From: Ancistrus triradiatus
Lineage: Eukaryota; Chordata; Actinopteri; Siluriformes; Loricariidae
Reading direction: 5' to 3'
Assembly: GCA_025084515.1 (NCBI GenBank)
Contig: JAJAGP010000557.1
Coordinates: 186,001 to 250,000 of the forward strand
Length of the DNA: 64,000 nucleotides
Shown: positions 23,991-36,307 of the stretch, piece after piece
How positions within the stretch are numbered: position 1 is the stretch's first letter
How the letters are laid out: every line of letters begins with the position of its first letter
The notes under the pieces: generated by a model
Database searches by the model: none
Told to the model about the DNA's origin: nothing
The model's input: only the letters and a program-made list of their open reading frames with translations
Position numbers and translations under genes: made by a program

Positions 23991-25093
23991 GCTAATCTAC
24001 TCTACAAGTTTTTAAGGAAACAGGATACAATCTAGTACTCCAGTTCCTGAGTATGTTCACAAACAATACGCATTGCTCATTACAAAGACTTTTCCCGCTA
24101 AACTCATAAGTCAGAAATGCCACTTTGTCCTGCTGGGAAATACAAGAACTGTGTGAGAGATAAACATGTATGAAATGGAGGGAAACTCATTAGCACTTGT
24201 GTCTGTGTTATATAAAGCCCTAGTTGGTGGAGGCTGGGTAATTAATCATTTACTCAACTCGCAAGACAAAAGAAAACACCAGGTAGTCAAGTCCACTGTG
24301 ACTCATTTATAGTGACCTACTTTTAATCACTTAATCGCTATCACTAATCCTCAGTAAGCAAACGCCTAAAAGTATCAAATCTGCCTGTGTAAACGACACG
24401 TCAGGTCAAGTGACTCATATGACTATACAGAAACAAAAGCCCATATCCCAGTCCTGACTGTAACACTGTTCAATCCACGCTTTCCCCAGCAGCGGTGTGA
24501 AAAATTAAAATCGTATGAAGGAACAAAGTCCCTTTTCCCTAAACAACAATCCGATGCTGCCCTCTAAGGGTCCAAAAGTTTCAATATCAAGCAATCCTCA
24601 GGCGCCACCTAACGTCCAACTTGGCAAATTCAAAGTCAAGATAAATGAACACGCATCATTACAGTAACTATGTTTTATTCATTATTTCCCTTTTTAAGAT
24701 GAAACTCGACCAGCAACATTATCTGTGACTGCCAAAATCACAGGGCTGTCAAAACCTCACGAGCAAAACCAGCTCCCTATAGGACAGAAAGAGTACTACA
24801 TAGCGTGAACACTTGTATAGGAAGTAGTCAGCAACTTGAGACACAGTGGCCCCCCATACCATCCCATCCTTGTGTGTGGTGTGGGTGTTAGGATTATTTT
24901 GGACTGCTACCAAACATGACATCACCATACAGTAAGAAAGAACACTTACTAATGCAGCCATGAGGGCTGTCCAGCTGTCTACACACATGCTGGTCACCAG
25001 TCTGCTGGTTTGTGCCAATTGCGTAACAACCCACACAGGAGGGGCATAGTGAAATATTTCTTTTCCTGGGAATCATGCTAAAGGGTGCATTGG

Positions 25094-25135
<42 letters not shown>

Positions 25136-25747
25136 ACCACACAAATGTGTACAAGTACAAGAAAAATACATAACAGCCAAAGAGAGTTGACCTTGGATAA
25201 GTTCAGCTTTCTGTGGCCCGGCCACTGATTCTATTCTCAAAATTTTAACATGACAAAGCGGGCAAATATGTTTTCCACTTTGTGAAAATGAGAGGGGAAT
25301 AAGAAGGATTTTAAGCATGACACAAGCATACTCATTCACACCTCCCTTACTTGCAGCCAAGCTCACATAAAAATGCATAAAAAAGCCAGTTCAGCCCTTG
25401 GGCAAACGTATATAGCAAAATTTGGCTTTTATTTGATGAAAAACACTTTGTGGTCAGTGTCATGTCTGCATATAATTCCACTTTTTAACATGCAGCACAC
25501 CACACATTCGAAATTAATAATATACTAAAACAATGTTTACAGTCCTGCGCTGGACTGGTTTTAAAGAAATAAAAGTCAGAGTCAGGGAGGAAATTATAAA
25601 ATAATCATAATATTTATATGCGGTCACAGAATGAATGGATTTCTCTGACATAAGCTGCTTTTGGCCCACACAGTTACTGTGAAACACAGACCAACGCTAA
25701 AAGTTCCTAATTTCTCAAAAAGCAGTCCCAAGTTTTAAACTTTTCTT
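23991..25747. other. Spacer between zfp36l2 promoter and thada 3' end
   Basis: About 1.8 kb separate the two genes. The stretch holds a (CA)n run at 25095-25131 and two possible thada polyadenylation sites. I see no further gene. Distal zfp36l2 promoter elements could lie here but no specific site stands out. Confidence 0.5.
25095..25131. repeat. (CA)n microsatellite
   Basis: About 18 uninterrupted CA units, between zfp36l2 and thada. Confidence 0.97.
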
Positions 25748-25753
25748 TTTATT
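25748..25753 (-). terminator. Candidate thada polyadenylation signal, proximal
   Basis: AATAAA lies on the minus strand 74 bases after the thada stop codon. A second AATAAA at 25428-25433 (minus) would give a 3' UTR of about 0.4 kb. The sequence alone does not show which is used. Confidence 0.45.
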
Positions 25754-25826
25754 CTCACTGAAAGGAAAACTGAAAATCCCTTCAGAATTCATTTAAAACT
25801 AAATAGAGCTGAAAAGTCTCTGGTTC

Positions 25827-26144
25827 TTAACTGCAATCCATTTTCCGTTTGAACGTCGCCACTGCATTCTGGACAAGTGTGGCCTGCTCAATGAACAGAG
25901 TTAGCTTTGAATGCTCTATGGTGGCAGAGAACTGAGGCAGCGCAGGCAGGGCATTCAATGCCCGTCGGGCAGAGTTGGCTTTGCCATCCGCAACGACAGA
26001 CAAGCGATCCAGCGTCTCAGGGCACAATGCAGGTGAACATGGCATCACGGAGAGCGCGCACAGGTGTCTATATAACAGTTTTGCCCACTGGAGAGGCTCT
26101 GCCCACAGGTTCAGGTCGCCCTTCTCAAAGAGGAACTCTTCATC
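25827..26144 (-). CDS. thada: thada, last coding exon
   Basis: This exon encodes the C-terminal 105 residues and the stop codon. It starts DEEFLFEKG, followed by NLWAEPLQWAKLL, an amphipathic helical stretch, and ends FKRKMDCS. The acceptor AG is at 26145-26146 after a T/C-rich tract, and an in-frame TAA lies just upstream, which forces this start. It is phase 0 and joins directly to the exon ending at 27666. Vertebrate Thada is a roughly 1,950-residue HEAT/ARM-repeat protein, homologous to yeast Trm732, that partners the FTSJ1/Trm7 methyltransferase in 2'-O-methylation of tRNA position 32; other roles, such as SERCA binding, come from fly work. The name rests on exon content, splice phasing and the neighbouring zfp36l2. 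Confidence 0.82.
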   Translation of the reverse strand, partial: DEEFLFEKGDLNLWAEPLQWAKLLYRHLCALSVMPCSPALCPETLDRLSVVADGKANSARRALNALPALPQFSATIEHSKLTLFIEQATLVQNAVATFKRKMDCS

Positions 26145-26146
26145 CT

Positions 26147-27665
26147 GTTCCAGAAGGATTTAAGAAAAGTACATCCGTGTTAAAGTGACATAAACAGGAT
26201 ATTTCCTAAATCTACTGCAGCAGAGATTTCCAGGCCTAAATGCTGAGCGACATGACCATATTGAGGATAACAGCAGATTTCCCTTCATTTCAGCAGAATG
26301 ATGGAATTACCACACATTTGTGAAGTTTTACTTTATAGCAAATAAACAAATCACAGATATGACACCAAAAAACTGGCTTTGTGATGCATACCTCTACCAC
26401 ATTAACTGAATCCATTTTAATGAATGGCATAATTTATTCAGAGCAAGTAGAGGAGAAATATGGAATCAATTGTAATTTGCATTTCTAAAACAAATAAGGG
26501 TACAATTCTAAAATGCTAATTAGTCTGATGGACTTGGCTATCTTAAAGAAAGCACAGCACCAACAAGAGAATATTCAGTTGAAAAAATGTGGAAAGGATT
26601 AAAAAAACTTCTGCAGGAAGGAACTCCAACCTGGACTGTGGCAAAAGATGTTGGTTGTTCCCAGTCAGCTGTGTCTAAAACCTTGTAAGTATAAACACAT
26701 TGGAAAGATTACAAATGGAAACCATACGGTACACAAGGAAGACATCAAAGTGTCTAAAGCACTATGGGCTGAAAATAGAAAGTGCACAATAAAACAAATA
26801 AAAAAATAAATGGTAGAAACTAGCTAAGTAAAAGTGGATTTAAAAAGAGAAAAGCCAAAAGAAAACTAGCACTAACACCTGAACAGAAGAAAACAAGGCC
26901 AAGACCAAATCATGGAGTGAGCATGACTGGATGAGGTGATATTCAGCGATAAATCTTTAATCAGCATTGACAAAGCAGATGATGTGGGAACTTTTGACTG
27001 GTGCCATTCTAATGAAAATGTAAAGATGGCTGCCTGAAGAAAACAATCAAATTCTCATTCCTTTGACAGAAAATAGGTTTGTGATAATCAAGTCATTTTT
27101 CAGGATGACAATACATCTTGCCACAAAGTAAAATGTGTTTTCCTCAAGAAAGGCATATCGACTCAATAACATGGCCAGCAAACAGGCCAGCTCTGACCAA
27201 AAATGTATAATGTAGATATAAAAAATGGTCCATGATAAGGATCCATCCTGCAAAGATGATCTGTCGACTGCTAGTCGGCTAAATGGAACCAGATTGATGA
27301 AGAATGTTTTTCATTACTGAAGTCCATGTCTCAGAAAATTCTGGCCATCATAAAAGCCTGAGGAGGTTCAACAAAGTATTAATTGTGATTATGGTTGATG
27401 ACGCCATATTTGTTTCCTCTACTTCATCTGGAAAAATATGGCATTAATTAAAATTTAATATGTCTGACGTATGCTTTATGAAATCAGAATGTTCGGCTAT
27501 TAAACATACAATTGTTTGGGGTCATAACTGGGATTTGTTTACTTGCTGCAAAGTAAAAAAAAACCTGGGAGAACATCCTAAATGCTTGGCAATTATATAA
27601 TCTTTTCCAGGGGTTGTAACAAGAGTGGTGAGTCAACAAATGACATACTGTGAACGTGTCCTTAC
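26147..27665 (-). other. thada last intron
   Basis: The intron runs 1.5 kb from the GTAAGG donor to the AG acceptor at 26145-26146. Most of it is a decayed Tc1-like element, listed separately. I see nothing else of note. Confidence 0.75.
26545..27395 (+). mobile_element. Decayed Tc1-like transposon in thada intron
   Basis: Plus-strand translation gives a helix-turn-helix-like stretch (DVGCSQSAVSKTLYKYK, near 26,650-26,700). Further on come QDDNTSCHK near 27,098-27,125, the place of the second catalytic Asp, and a C-terminal end of the SMSQKILAIIKA...GGSTKY type near 27,326-27,378. Many stops and frame changes separate them. The order and spacing fit a Tc1-like transposase. No terminal inverted repeats could be seen. 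Confidence 0.65.
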
Positions 27666-27761
27666 CAAATCAAGTGTTTCATCACTGGTCAGCTCTACAT
27701 TGTCATCTCCCAGCAGCCACTCTGTCAGGGTTATTATGCCAGTGGCCACCTGTCCCCATAC
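27666..27761 (-). CDS. thada: thada, penultimate coding exon
   Basis: The 32 codons read VWGQVATGIITLTEWLLGDD and onward to LDL. The acceptor is TTTCAG at 27762-27767 and the donor is GTAAGG starting at 27665. The exon is in phase 0 at both ends and joins to the last exon in frame. The acidic end (DDNVELTSDETLD) followed by DEEF gives a charged loop before the last helix. Confidence 0.82.
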
Positions 27762-30700
27762 CTGAAACAGCTGGCATAAAATCCCCATCCCCATCTGCAG
27801 AGCCACAGGAGGAGAAACGGCTCCTGTGGAAACACCTGGGGGAGAAGGTGGCACAAACAGAGGACATCACTGAATGGAGGTCGTGCTGTATTTTCGAAAC
27901 AAATTGCCAGAACCTTGCCTAGGGCAGAATCTGGGACAGAGGTTCTAATCCAGTTCTTCAGAAGTCACAGTCATTACTCATTTTTATTATACGCTACAGC
28001 CAGATAAAGTCTGGTTTGACTCTACTCACATGTAATGAGCTGGAGTATAACAAAATCAGACTGAATCCCATACAGGATTTTGAGACTTTTTATTCACAAC
28101 AGGTGCAGCAGAGCTAAAAGTACTGAAAGTTTAGTATTCCTATTAGGTCGAAGTGGGAGTTTAACGCTTACACGTATGTAGCCTGTAAAGGCAGAAGACG
28201 GAAAACAAGATGTTGGGGTGGGCAGTATTACAAAAATGACATGATACTTTTAGGACCATTTTCTCATTTATGACAGTTAAACAGTTTTTCCTAACAAAGC
28301 CTATATAACCGGGAAAGGTATTAAATCCTTAGTTCATTAAACATATTCCAATATATATTAAGCCACCTCTTCCTGTTACAAAGTTGGTCAGAAGTATTTC
28401 GAACACCCATAGCACTCAAAGATATTACTTATGTCAATTCAAGCCTTGTGCTGGTGTTTGTGGCCTTGCCTTTGCTCTGTTGTCTACACGGTGTTCCCAT
28501 TACCATAGATCACTGAAGCTGCTCAGAGAAACAAAACTGTAACCACGTGCAGATGCACTAAAACTTTAGGCTGAGGTTAACTATGAGCATGAATGTTTGG
28601 GTGATGGTTCCAGGAATATGAAAGAAATGAAAAACAGGACACAAGATAGGGGAAGTGAGAGGAGCTACAAAACAAAGTGTGCGAGTGGAGACAACATTAA
28701 CCCTAGTCTAGAGCTCAGGTCAAACCCCTGTCAAGCCCAGACTTTAAATGACCCCAGTTGTTCATGCTTCAAAGCCTTCTCTGTGGCAACATGACAGTGA
28801 GTCACAGTGAGTCTGTTTTGCTTTCTGGCTTCTCTTTACCATTCCCTCCCCTGCAGCAAACATCCAAATTACTGCCACGGTCGACAGTCACCAGGACCTG
28901 CCAGTCAAAAACCAGCCCAGCTAAAGGAGGGCATAACGACACCTTAATGGCTGTGACGACCTCCTACACAAGTGTACCAAAGTACTGTGGGGCAGAGAAT
29001 GCATATCAGCAATGTAAGCGGAGGGGTCTGTGGGACATCGAGGCAATGCTGAAAACTTTGTTTGCTTGACTGTACACTATGTGTGTGAATATGAAAAGCT
29101 GCACAAGTGACATGTGCTATACTTTCAGTAATGTGTTGGGACAGCCCATTTCTTCCCCGCTGGCCTCTGTTGCTATTCATCTCTGGGGAGGGGGAGGGTG
29201 GCGGGAAGTCTGGGCCTATATGTCTGGAAATGAGCCAGGCCTGACTACACCAGCATCCAGGCATTAAAGGCATAATAGGAAACTCAAGCTGCTTTCCATT
29301 TCGGCCCTTTTCTGTGGTTTCACACTTCAGTAATGTGATTTCCCAACCTCTGCTCGCCTTACACAACACCCCCGCTCTCATGGTCTTGCCTTTCTGTTTT
29401 TATCTCGGTGTTGGACTGTCCTTAGAGAGGAACGTTGATTTGGGAGCCACCACCATTGTGTTTAGGTGTAAGGAGAATGTGTTGGTTGTGCTATTTCACA
29501 ACGGAGCGGACAACTTGCCCGAAAGTTGAACTTCATTTGTACGAAGAATGCAAACAGAAGAATGAGAAACACAAACGAGCTTCGTAATGGTCTCATTTAA
29601 TATCAAAGAGTAACACAGACTCGTCCATTAAGTGTCTAGTCCGTTTGTCGCTGCCAGGTCACTAAACATTAAGTTTTAATCAATACATCATAACCACAGA
29701 GTCTGGTAATCAAATTAAATGTAGTCTTGTGGTTTGGTAATGGTTATTTTGGTGATGAGACTGTATAGAATTAGGATTATCATCTACAGACTGAACACAG
29801 GCCCTAGTGTGGGAAACCGCTCCCAGCGTCCTTGAGGAAAGTTGTTTTGGGGGAGCTTCGTCTGGCTGCTTAAATGTACAGCCGAGCTGAGATTCCACCA
29901 GAAAGCTTAATTCCCATAATCGCAGGGAGTCAGAGGACTGGAACTAATTAAAAGAACTTTTTCTGAGTAACGAGAGAGAGGGAAAGAGAAAGGGGCGCTT
30001 TGGAGTGCAACGAATCCAGGATGTGAGACGCTGCAGCTGGCTCAGTGTCGGGTGTCTACTTGTGGAAGGGAGGGCTAAGAAAGGAGAGTGTGTTTGTCAG
30101 TCAAGGCATTGAAATCAGAGCCATCCAAGGCCCAGAGTATGTCAGCATGATCTGTGTCGGTGTATCTGAGCTCAGACACACACACAAACACACACGTCCA
30201 CCCGGGCCACTCCGCTGCTTATTCATGCACAGAATAGAGGTACTGAAGCAGAAAGAATGACCTCTCCCCCTCATCCCTTTCTTCCATTTATCAGATCCTA
30301 ATGAGTGCAATCCCAGCACCAGTCAGTTGTACTTCAAATGAGATGCAGTTCATATAACAATATACATTCTGCATACCTTCTCATTCTGAGTAGCAGATGT
30401 TACACAATTGCTGCAGTCGTTTTATGTTCATTTCAGTTTATAGTTCAACTCCAACTTGCACACAGTCTCACTGGCCTTCTAAAAGTATAGGTGCAAGGTG
30501 CTCAAGACTGTGGGAAGGAAGTGTTGGTGTGAAAGACAGCAGTATCAAGGTGAGGAAAACACCACAACTCAGTTTATAGCTTTGACTTCCTCCACAGATC
30601 TATGGGAACACAACACAAGAGTAGCACACACGCACACACATTAGCGTGCATTAACTAGCAGCCATTACACATTGACAGTAAAGTGCCGCATGAGAACGCC

Positions 30701-30822
30701 TAAGAACATGTAATCAGACAACTGAGCCGACTAATGTCAAACCATACTTCTGTCTACGTACTGACTAACTGTAGTCCACTGTATCTCCATAATACTGTAC
30801 ATGACCATAGAACAAAAGCATA

Positions 30823-31602
30823 CAACTCTAAATCAGCAAAGGTCGGGACGGTATGGAATGAAAAAAATGGAGCGTGCCTTACATTTACTTTGATGTTTAT
30901 TTCATAGCAAACAGTATGAACCCAAGATATTTCATGTTTTGTCTGGTCAACTTCCTTTCATTTGTTAACAGATATTCATTCCTGATTTCAGGCCTGCAAC
31001 ACATTACAAAAAGTTGGGATGGGGGCAGTTTAGGGCTAGTATTTAGTAAAAACCTAAATCATTGTGTGATCTCAACAGGTGATTTGGTACAGAAGCAGTA
31101 TCCACAAAAGGCTGAGTCCTTGAGGAGTAAAAACGGGCAGAGGATATCCAGTCAACAAATGTGTGAGAAAATTATGGCTCCTCTCACACGGCATTGCATT
31201 AAGAACAGGTATTCATCCATAGCTGAGATGTAACCACATGGACAAGGGATTGCTTTGGAACACCTTTGCCAAGCACTACAACACGGAGTTACTTTCACAA
31301 ATGCCACTTCAAATGTTACTGTACATAAAGCCATGTCCAGAAGTGGCACTGACGTTTATAACTCTTTTATAAGCCCTAAATTGGCCCTTTCCCAATGGGG
31401 AGTGTTTTCCAGACTGTGTTGCAGGCCTGAAATGCAAGAACGGATGTTTATTAGCAGATGAAGTTGACCAGACAAAACATGAAATATCTTGGGTTCATGC
31501 TGATCATACGATGAACTGAAAGTCAAAGTAAATGTACAGAACACTTGGCATTAAAAAAAAATAAAAATTTTACCATCCCAACTTTTGTCTGATTTGGGTT
31601 TG
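30823..31602 (+). mobile_element. Internally deleted Tc1-like element with long inverted termini
   Basis: The ends are inverted copies of an AATCAG...GTTGGGA motif, flanked by TA on both sides. The inverted similarity continues for well over 100 bases: the left arm has a block ending CAGGCCTGCAACACATT, and the right arm carries its complement around 31,410-31,510. The middle (about 31,080-31,350) matches the N-terminal transposase region seen at 62,220-62,690, but most of the gene is gone. It is a non-autonomous derivative of the same family as 59731-60662 and 62043-63722. Confidence 0.75.
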
Positions 31603-34600
31603 TAAATGATGAGGAAAGCTTCTAAAAATGCATATAGCTATGGAAGACTAGTTTTCTCCTTCACCTGTCGTGTATCGTCCACTGGTACTCGACTTAAAAT
31701 TCCTTGCTCAGACACTAACGCAAGATCATTTTATCGGAAAACTAAAGCTGCAAAGAGAAAGGAATCCTAAGAACCAAAAAAACTAGATCTCTCAATTCAA
31801 GCTGATCAGTCCCTGAACTCCAAATGAGAGTAGTTGAGTCATGTCAGTAGATCCCTAGATGAATGCCCCCAAGCAAAATGCACACTAAACAGGGCTCCAT
31901 GCTCCCTCATGACAGTACTTATGACAATAATGAACAGAACAGCAGTAAGAAAAGACATGACGCAGACACCGTTTTTAAGACACTGACTGCCGTTGTCTGT
32001 TTGACAGTCCCTTTAACATTTCAAACATACCCAACACCAAAGTAGCGGAGCCAAAAACAATCCTGGTGTAATACAGCCACGAACTGTGAACACTTTAAAA
32101 TGCATTTTTGAAACTTCATTTTTACTGGACTGGAATGTTGAACTTGGACTGAGTAATGGGAAAATGGCTTTCCCATTCACCCATTACTGAAGTAATAGCT
32201 TTATTATTCAATGTTGAATCAACAGTTAGTCATGCTTCTAACTAGAAACAGCTACGGCGGAGAAACAGGTTAGGTGCTCTGTAAAGAAATCAAGAGTTCA
32301 CAAGTTCATACTCGCAACTTCATCTTTGAAACAGATTCTGATGCATGCTGTTCCCACTACAGATGTCATCATTTTCAGTTCAACCATTATGATGACAATA
32401 CGTACACTATAGCTTGACTGGTGACTCACACAGAGTTGTGTGAACTGATGGACAATGTGTACCATCATCATACAAAATGCTTTGTTTTATACCCATTTTC
32501 TTTTTTTGATCAATTTTTAATACACACATTATGTATACTGTATTTTGGCAAGACAGAAGTTCCTGTGTTATTTATACCAACCAAACATCTTCAACTGCTC
32601 ACAGTCTAAATACTCAAACACACACAATTCTGGCCAGAACCCAACTTTGTTCCTTCAACCATAGTTGTTGCTTTGCTAAGTCAAAGTATCTCTCTTCTCT
32701 AGTGTTTAGAGATATATTAGGACTACAAGGGGTTTGATTTGGTCATTCGGTGGAGGGCAGAGGTCATGAAGGGTAAGTGCACTTACATGCACCCCAGTAG
32801 TCTGATTATAATCTAATTTAGTATGCTACCTGATTATTCAAAGAGTCGCGTAAAGAACACTGTGCAAGATCTTAAACTTAAGTAGGGCTATTAGCTGATT
32901 TTTCATCAAGACTGATGAAACACCTTGACTTGACAGTACTTGTATTCAGAGGCACCGTACGGGGGAGCGAGGTTCAGGGTTAGGGTGATTCTAAGGGCCT
33001 GTGACTGACAGGATCCCTAAAATGTATTGGAATTTTTTTGTTTGTTTTGTTTTTGGTGAGGTCCTGTGTAATATCTCTTCATATGGCCCAAAATCCCTGT
33101 CAGCACCCCTGCTTAAATGATCTAGGGCATGTATATTCCTAATCTCTTTTGGATTTCTGCATCTGCACCATCTGGAAAAGGCACCCTAAATGTTATACAA
33201 TAATGCCATTGCCTCTTCACGGTCTTCTGATTTACTTCACTTCACTACTTATTATATAATGCATGTTAACACAACTACTGTTTGGATAAAATGCACCCAT
33301 TATAAACTAAGTTACTTTTTTAATTACACTACCGCCTGCAATTACTGAATGATGCAGACCTGCAGTTTATTAAACCAACTGATTATGTTTTCCAACCAGG
33401 TATCCATTTATTTTGTAATGCAAACAAAGGAATCCCTGAACGATGAGGAGCTCAATGTCACATACTCTCCTACACACCACTGCAAAAAACCACACCAACC
33501 TACACACAGGGGGAACAACAGCTTAAGTTTTAAATAGTCTTGCTAATAGTTAAGGCAACATTTAGAAACCACGCTTATACTATCTGAGGGCACTTCAAGG
33601 CTCCCTTTGGTCCTGTCTCTCTGGATAACCCCACATAGGGTGTGTGTGAAGTTTCTTATCAGGCTGCAGATAGACGTGCCTACAGAGACACGGGTTTTGA
33701 TCTGACTCATCGAGGAGGCAGAGTCGTTCCAGCTCTCTTCATCGCCGAGCCAACACCTCCATTTCAAAGGCCTGGACCTACTGATCCTCCTCCTCTCGTC
33801 CACACCTCTATTCTTTTGCTCTGTCAGAGCAGAACTGTAAAAAGAAACTTGCACTTCACCAACCCCCTTTGAAAAAACACCAACCCCCCAACGAAGCTGT
33901 GTAAGCCTTTGACACTTAATACTGCATGTGCCGAACTGGGATTTACTGCTGTAAGGTGAATTCGTACACAATCCTCGTTCCATTGCGCAAAAGAGCTTCT
34001 CCATTCTCCTTACACTAACCCTAATCGGTCTATTCCCTTCATGTGCAGAATTACTGCAATTACATACCTTGAAAGGGAAACTATACATACGTTCAACTTG
34101 TTATTTCTATCCTCTTCATCATCGTGGAAGACAAGTTAGCATTAGTGGTGACTGGATACTTATACTGTTAGTAATCTCAGATTAGCGAATAGATGGTCTT
34201 TAAGCATTAACGTTTTTACAATAAAAGGAAATGTGGAAAAAGGCTCAATAAAAAAGGCAAGTTGGTATAGTTAATTAGCTAATGTTAAATTTGAGTTCAA
34301 TTTGATGGCCAAGGAAGTAGGAATTTGGACCATGTGAAAATCATGTGAGGTCAAAAACAACAACAACAACAAATCCCAAACCTGATTTCAGACTCGATTT
34401 TCCAGTCTTCAAAAACCTTAGAACCTTTGCAAGCCCCTGCTAGGACATCAGCAATGTGAATTTCTCAGTTGCCCATCTTGTTCAGCATGTTAGAGATGAC
34501 TGAAGATCAGTCACTTAGTAGCATGAGCTCCTCAGGGACCAGCTGGCTACGGTCCAATAAAGGAATGACTAAAGCTAGTAACAGCAGCTGGCATAATGTC

Positions 34601-34905
34601 AGTCTACTAAACAGCCAAATAGTACACCACTAATGGTATGATTACTGCTTTGAAACTTATTATTTAGTAGGTAGTACAAATTTAGGACACGGCCTCATCA
34701 CCCACCTTGAATAACTTCAACTTAATGGCAAGTATGAGGATGAAACTCAGAGACCAGATTTCGTGAAGACGTTACCCAGGTTCCCCAAATAACCCCCCGA
34801 ATGCCTATTCCAAAGCCACAATCCATAAGTAAACTGTAACTCTGTATATGCTAACATACCCATGCCCCTTCACAAAGCTGTGTAAGAGATATGAGCTGGC
34901 ACACT

Positions 34906-35530
34906 GAGTGTGTTTACATGCACATCATAATCAGATAACTGCAGAACCAGATTTTGTCAGTAATCCGATCAACAAGTATACATGCACTTGTGTTTCTTAG
35001 GTAATGAGAAACCTCAGAGTTTACATCATGATGCAATAATCATATTTCTACTTTGCTGCCAATAATCTCACAGGAGGATGTGACTTAAACTTCAACAACA
35101 ATAACTATTTCCTCAAGCATATACTGCTAAACTGAGCTTCATAGTCTCCCCAAACGCGTTTGGTAGACGTTTTGCGGATACTGCGTTTACTTCCTGGGTT
35201 GCCAGATCCTGCTATAGACATAAGAATCAGGTCTACAGAAAAACAGTACAAACGCATGAATAAGAAGAGCTGGCAGTCATGTTTAATTCCGCAGTCCACT
35301 TCCAAAACACCCCTGTACGCATGTGCAGACAGAGAAAACCGATTGACAATGGGATATGTGAATACATGTACTGAGAATTCCAATAAACACAGCTGGTTTA
35401 TCAGCTCTGTTTACCAGATTTCTTAATCTGATTTCTAGATCGGAGAATGCTGTATACATGACCACTTGAATAATCAGAAAGCTGCAGAAATCCGATTATG
35501 ATCGGATTATTAAGTGCAGGCAAATGCATT
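34906..35530. mobile_element. MITE copy 1 of a tandem pair in thada intron
   Basis: The left end reads GTTTACATGCACATCATAATC and the right end ends in the inverted GATCGGATTATTAAGTGCA form. The body contains a 'TGGGTTGCCAGATCC' block also found in the second copy. I recognise no coding sequence. TIR plus body similarity marks a non-autonomous DNA transposon; the superfamily is not certain. Confidence 0.65.
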
Positions 35531-35555
35531 TAACTGTTGGACATTTACTAGCTGC

Positions 35556-36070
35556 TGTTGTTGATTCTGTCAGTAATACAATCAACAAGTATAGATGTAC
35601 TTGGGTAATCAGATAAGGATTCTAATAATCTCACGGAAGAATGTGATGTAAACATAAATGATGTAAACTTCAAACTTCATTAATTAAATTTAGAAATTCT
35701 TCATTTTCTTGAGCATTTACTGAGTTTCAGAGTCTCCACAAAGTACTCAACAGCCATTTAATGGTGGTGCATTTAATCCTGGGGTTGCCAGATCCCTCGA
35801 GTTAAAAAACAAGCAGGTCTATGGACAGAATCCTAAAGGTAGCAAAGACCTCATGCGTAGACTGAGAACACCGACAGGAAGCGGTGTATGGGAATACATG
35901 CTGTAAGAAATATAAAATTATGGAATTTATGCTAAAATCCAGCTCTCTTTTTCGGATGTCTTGATCTGATGTCTTGCTCGGAGTATGCGATATACATGAC
36001 CCCTTAAATTATAGGACAACTGCAGAAATCCGACTATGACCGGACTATTAAGTGCATGTAAATGTAACCG
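35556..36070. mobile_element. MITE copy 2 of a tandem pair in thada intron
   Basis: This copy has the same order of blocks as 34906-35530: AATCAACAAGTATA, AATAATCTCAC, GGGTTGCCAGATCC, then an inverted end with CGGACTATTAAGTGCATGTA. It has diverged and lost its first roughly 20 terminal bases. It lies head-to-tail with copy 1. A short piece of the same end may also sit at 32,770-32,860. Confidence 0.6.
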
Positions 36071-36184
36071 AGCTATATAATGTACTGTGAGTGAGGGATT
36101 TAAAAAGATTTGTAGTGCTTTTAGTGGTTTGTGTTTCTGTAGTCTAAAAAACCTCCCAATTACATCAGCGTTCTGTCTGTGTAC

Positions 36185-36307
36185 CTGCGCTGAGGAGATG
36201 TTTTGGCACGTAACAGATGAAGTCAGCAGCTCTGTCTCTTACATCCTGGTCCTCATCCTGAAGTAAGGTAAAGAGACTCTGCCACAGTGCCAGCGTGCGA
36301 GTGATGC
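36185..36307 (-). CDS. thada: thada, internal exon with the LLQDEDQDVRDRAADF helix
   Basis: The exon has 123 bases: two finish a codon begun upstream, 40 codons follow, and one base is left over. It encodes ITRTLALWQSLFTLLQDEDQ, then DVRDRAADFI and YVPKHLL. This is a HEAT-type helix pair of the kind known in the C-terminal part of Thada, with the 'D-V-R-D-A' pattern typical of such repeats. The acceptor is TGGCAG and the donor GTACAC, which is acceptable but not strong. Because it ends in phase 1 and the next exon found starts in phase 0, at least one exon between them is missing from this annotation. Confidence 0.85.

Larger units (their letters stand above)
27762..36184 (-). other. thada intron region with at least one unlocated exon
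   Basis: This 8.4-kb stretch lies between the exons at 36185-36307 and 27666-27761. The phase mismatch (1 into 0) shows that coding sequence is missing here. I searched for donor/acceptor pairs in the right phase and found none convincing. It also holds the Tc1-like relic 30823-31602, a tandem MITE pair at 34906-36070, and unique sequence at 28.0-30.8 and 31.6-34.9 kb. Confidence 0.6.

Noticed and set aside
28980..29020. Possible 17-base thada exon after a good CCCCACAG acceptor on the minus strand
   Set aside because: The phase would fit the gap, but so short an exon with a weak donor is not credible without cDNA.
33543..34088. 181-codon minus-strand open frame in a thada intron
   Set aside because: It has no recognisable domain and lies on the thada strand, but no acceptor/donor pair in the right phase was found inside it.
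34660..34780. Donor-like GTGGGT after a 24-codon open stretch on the minus strand
   Set aside because: A stop lies upstream with no AG acceptor between, so it cannot be an internal exon.
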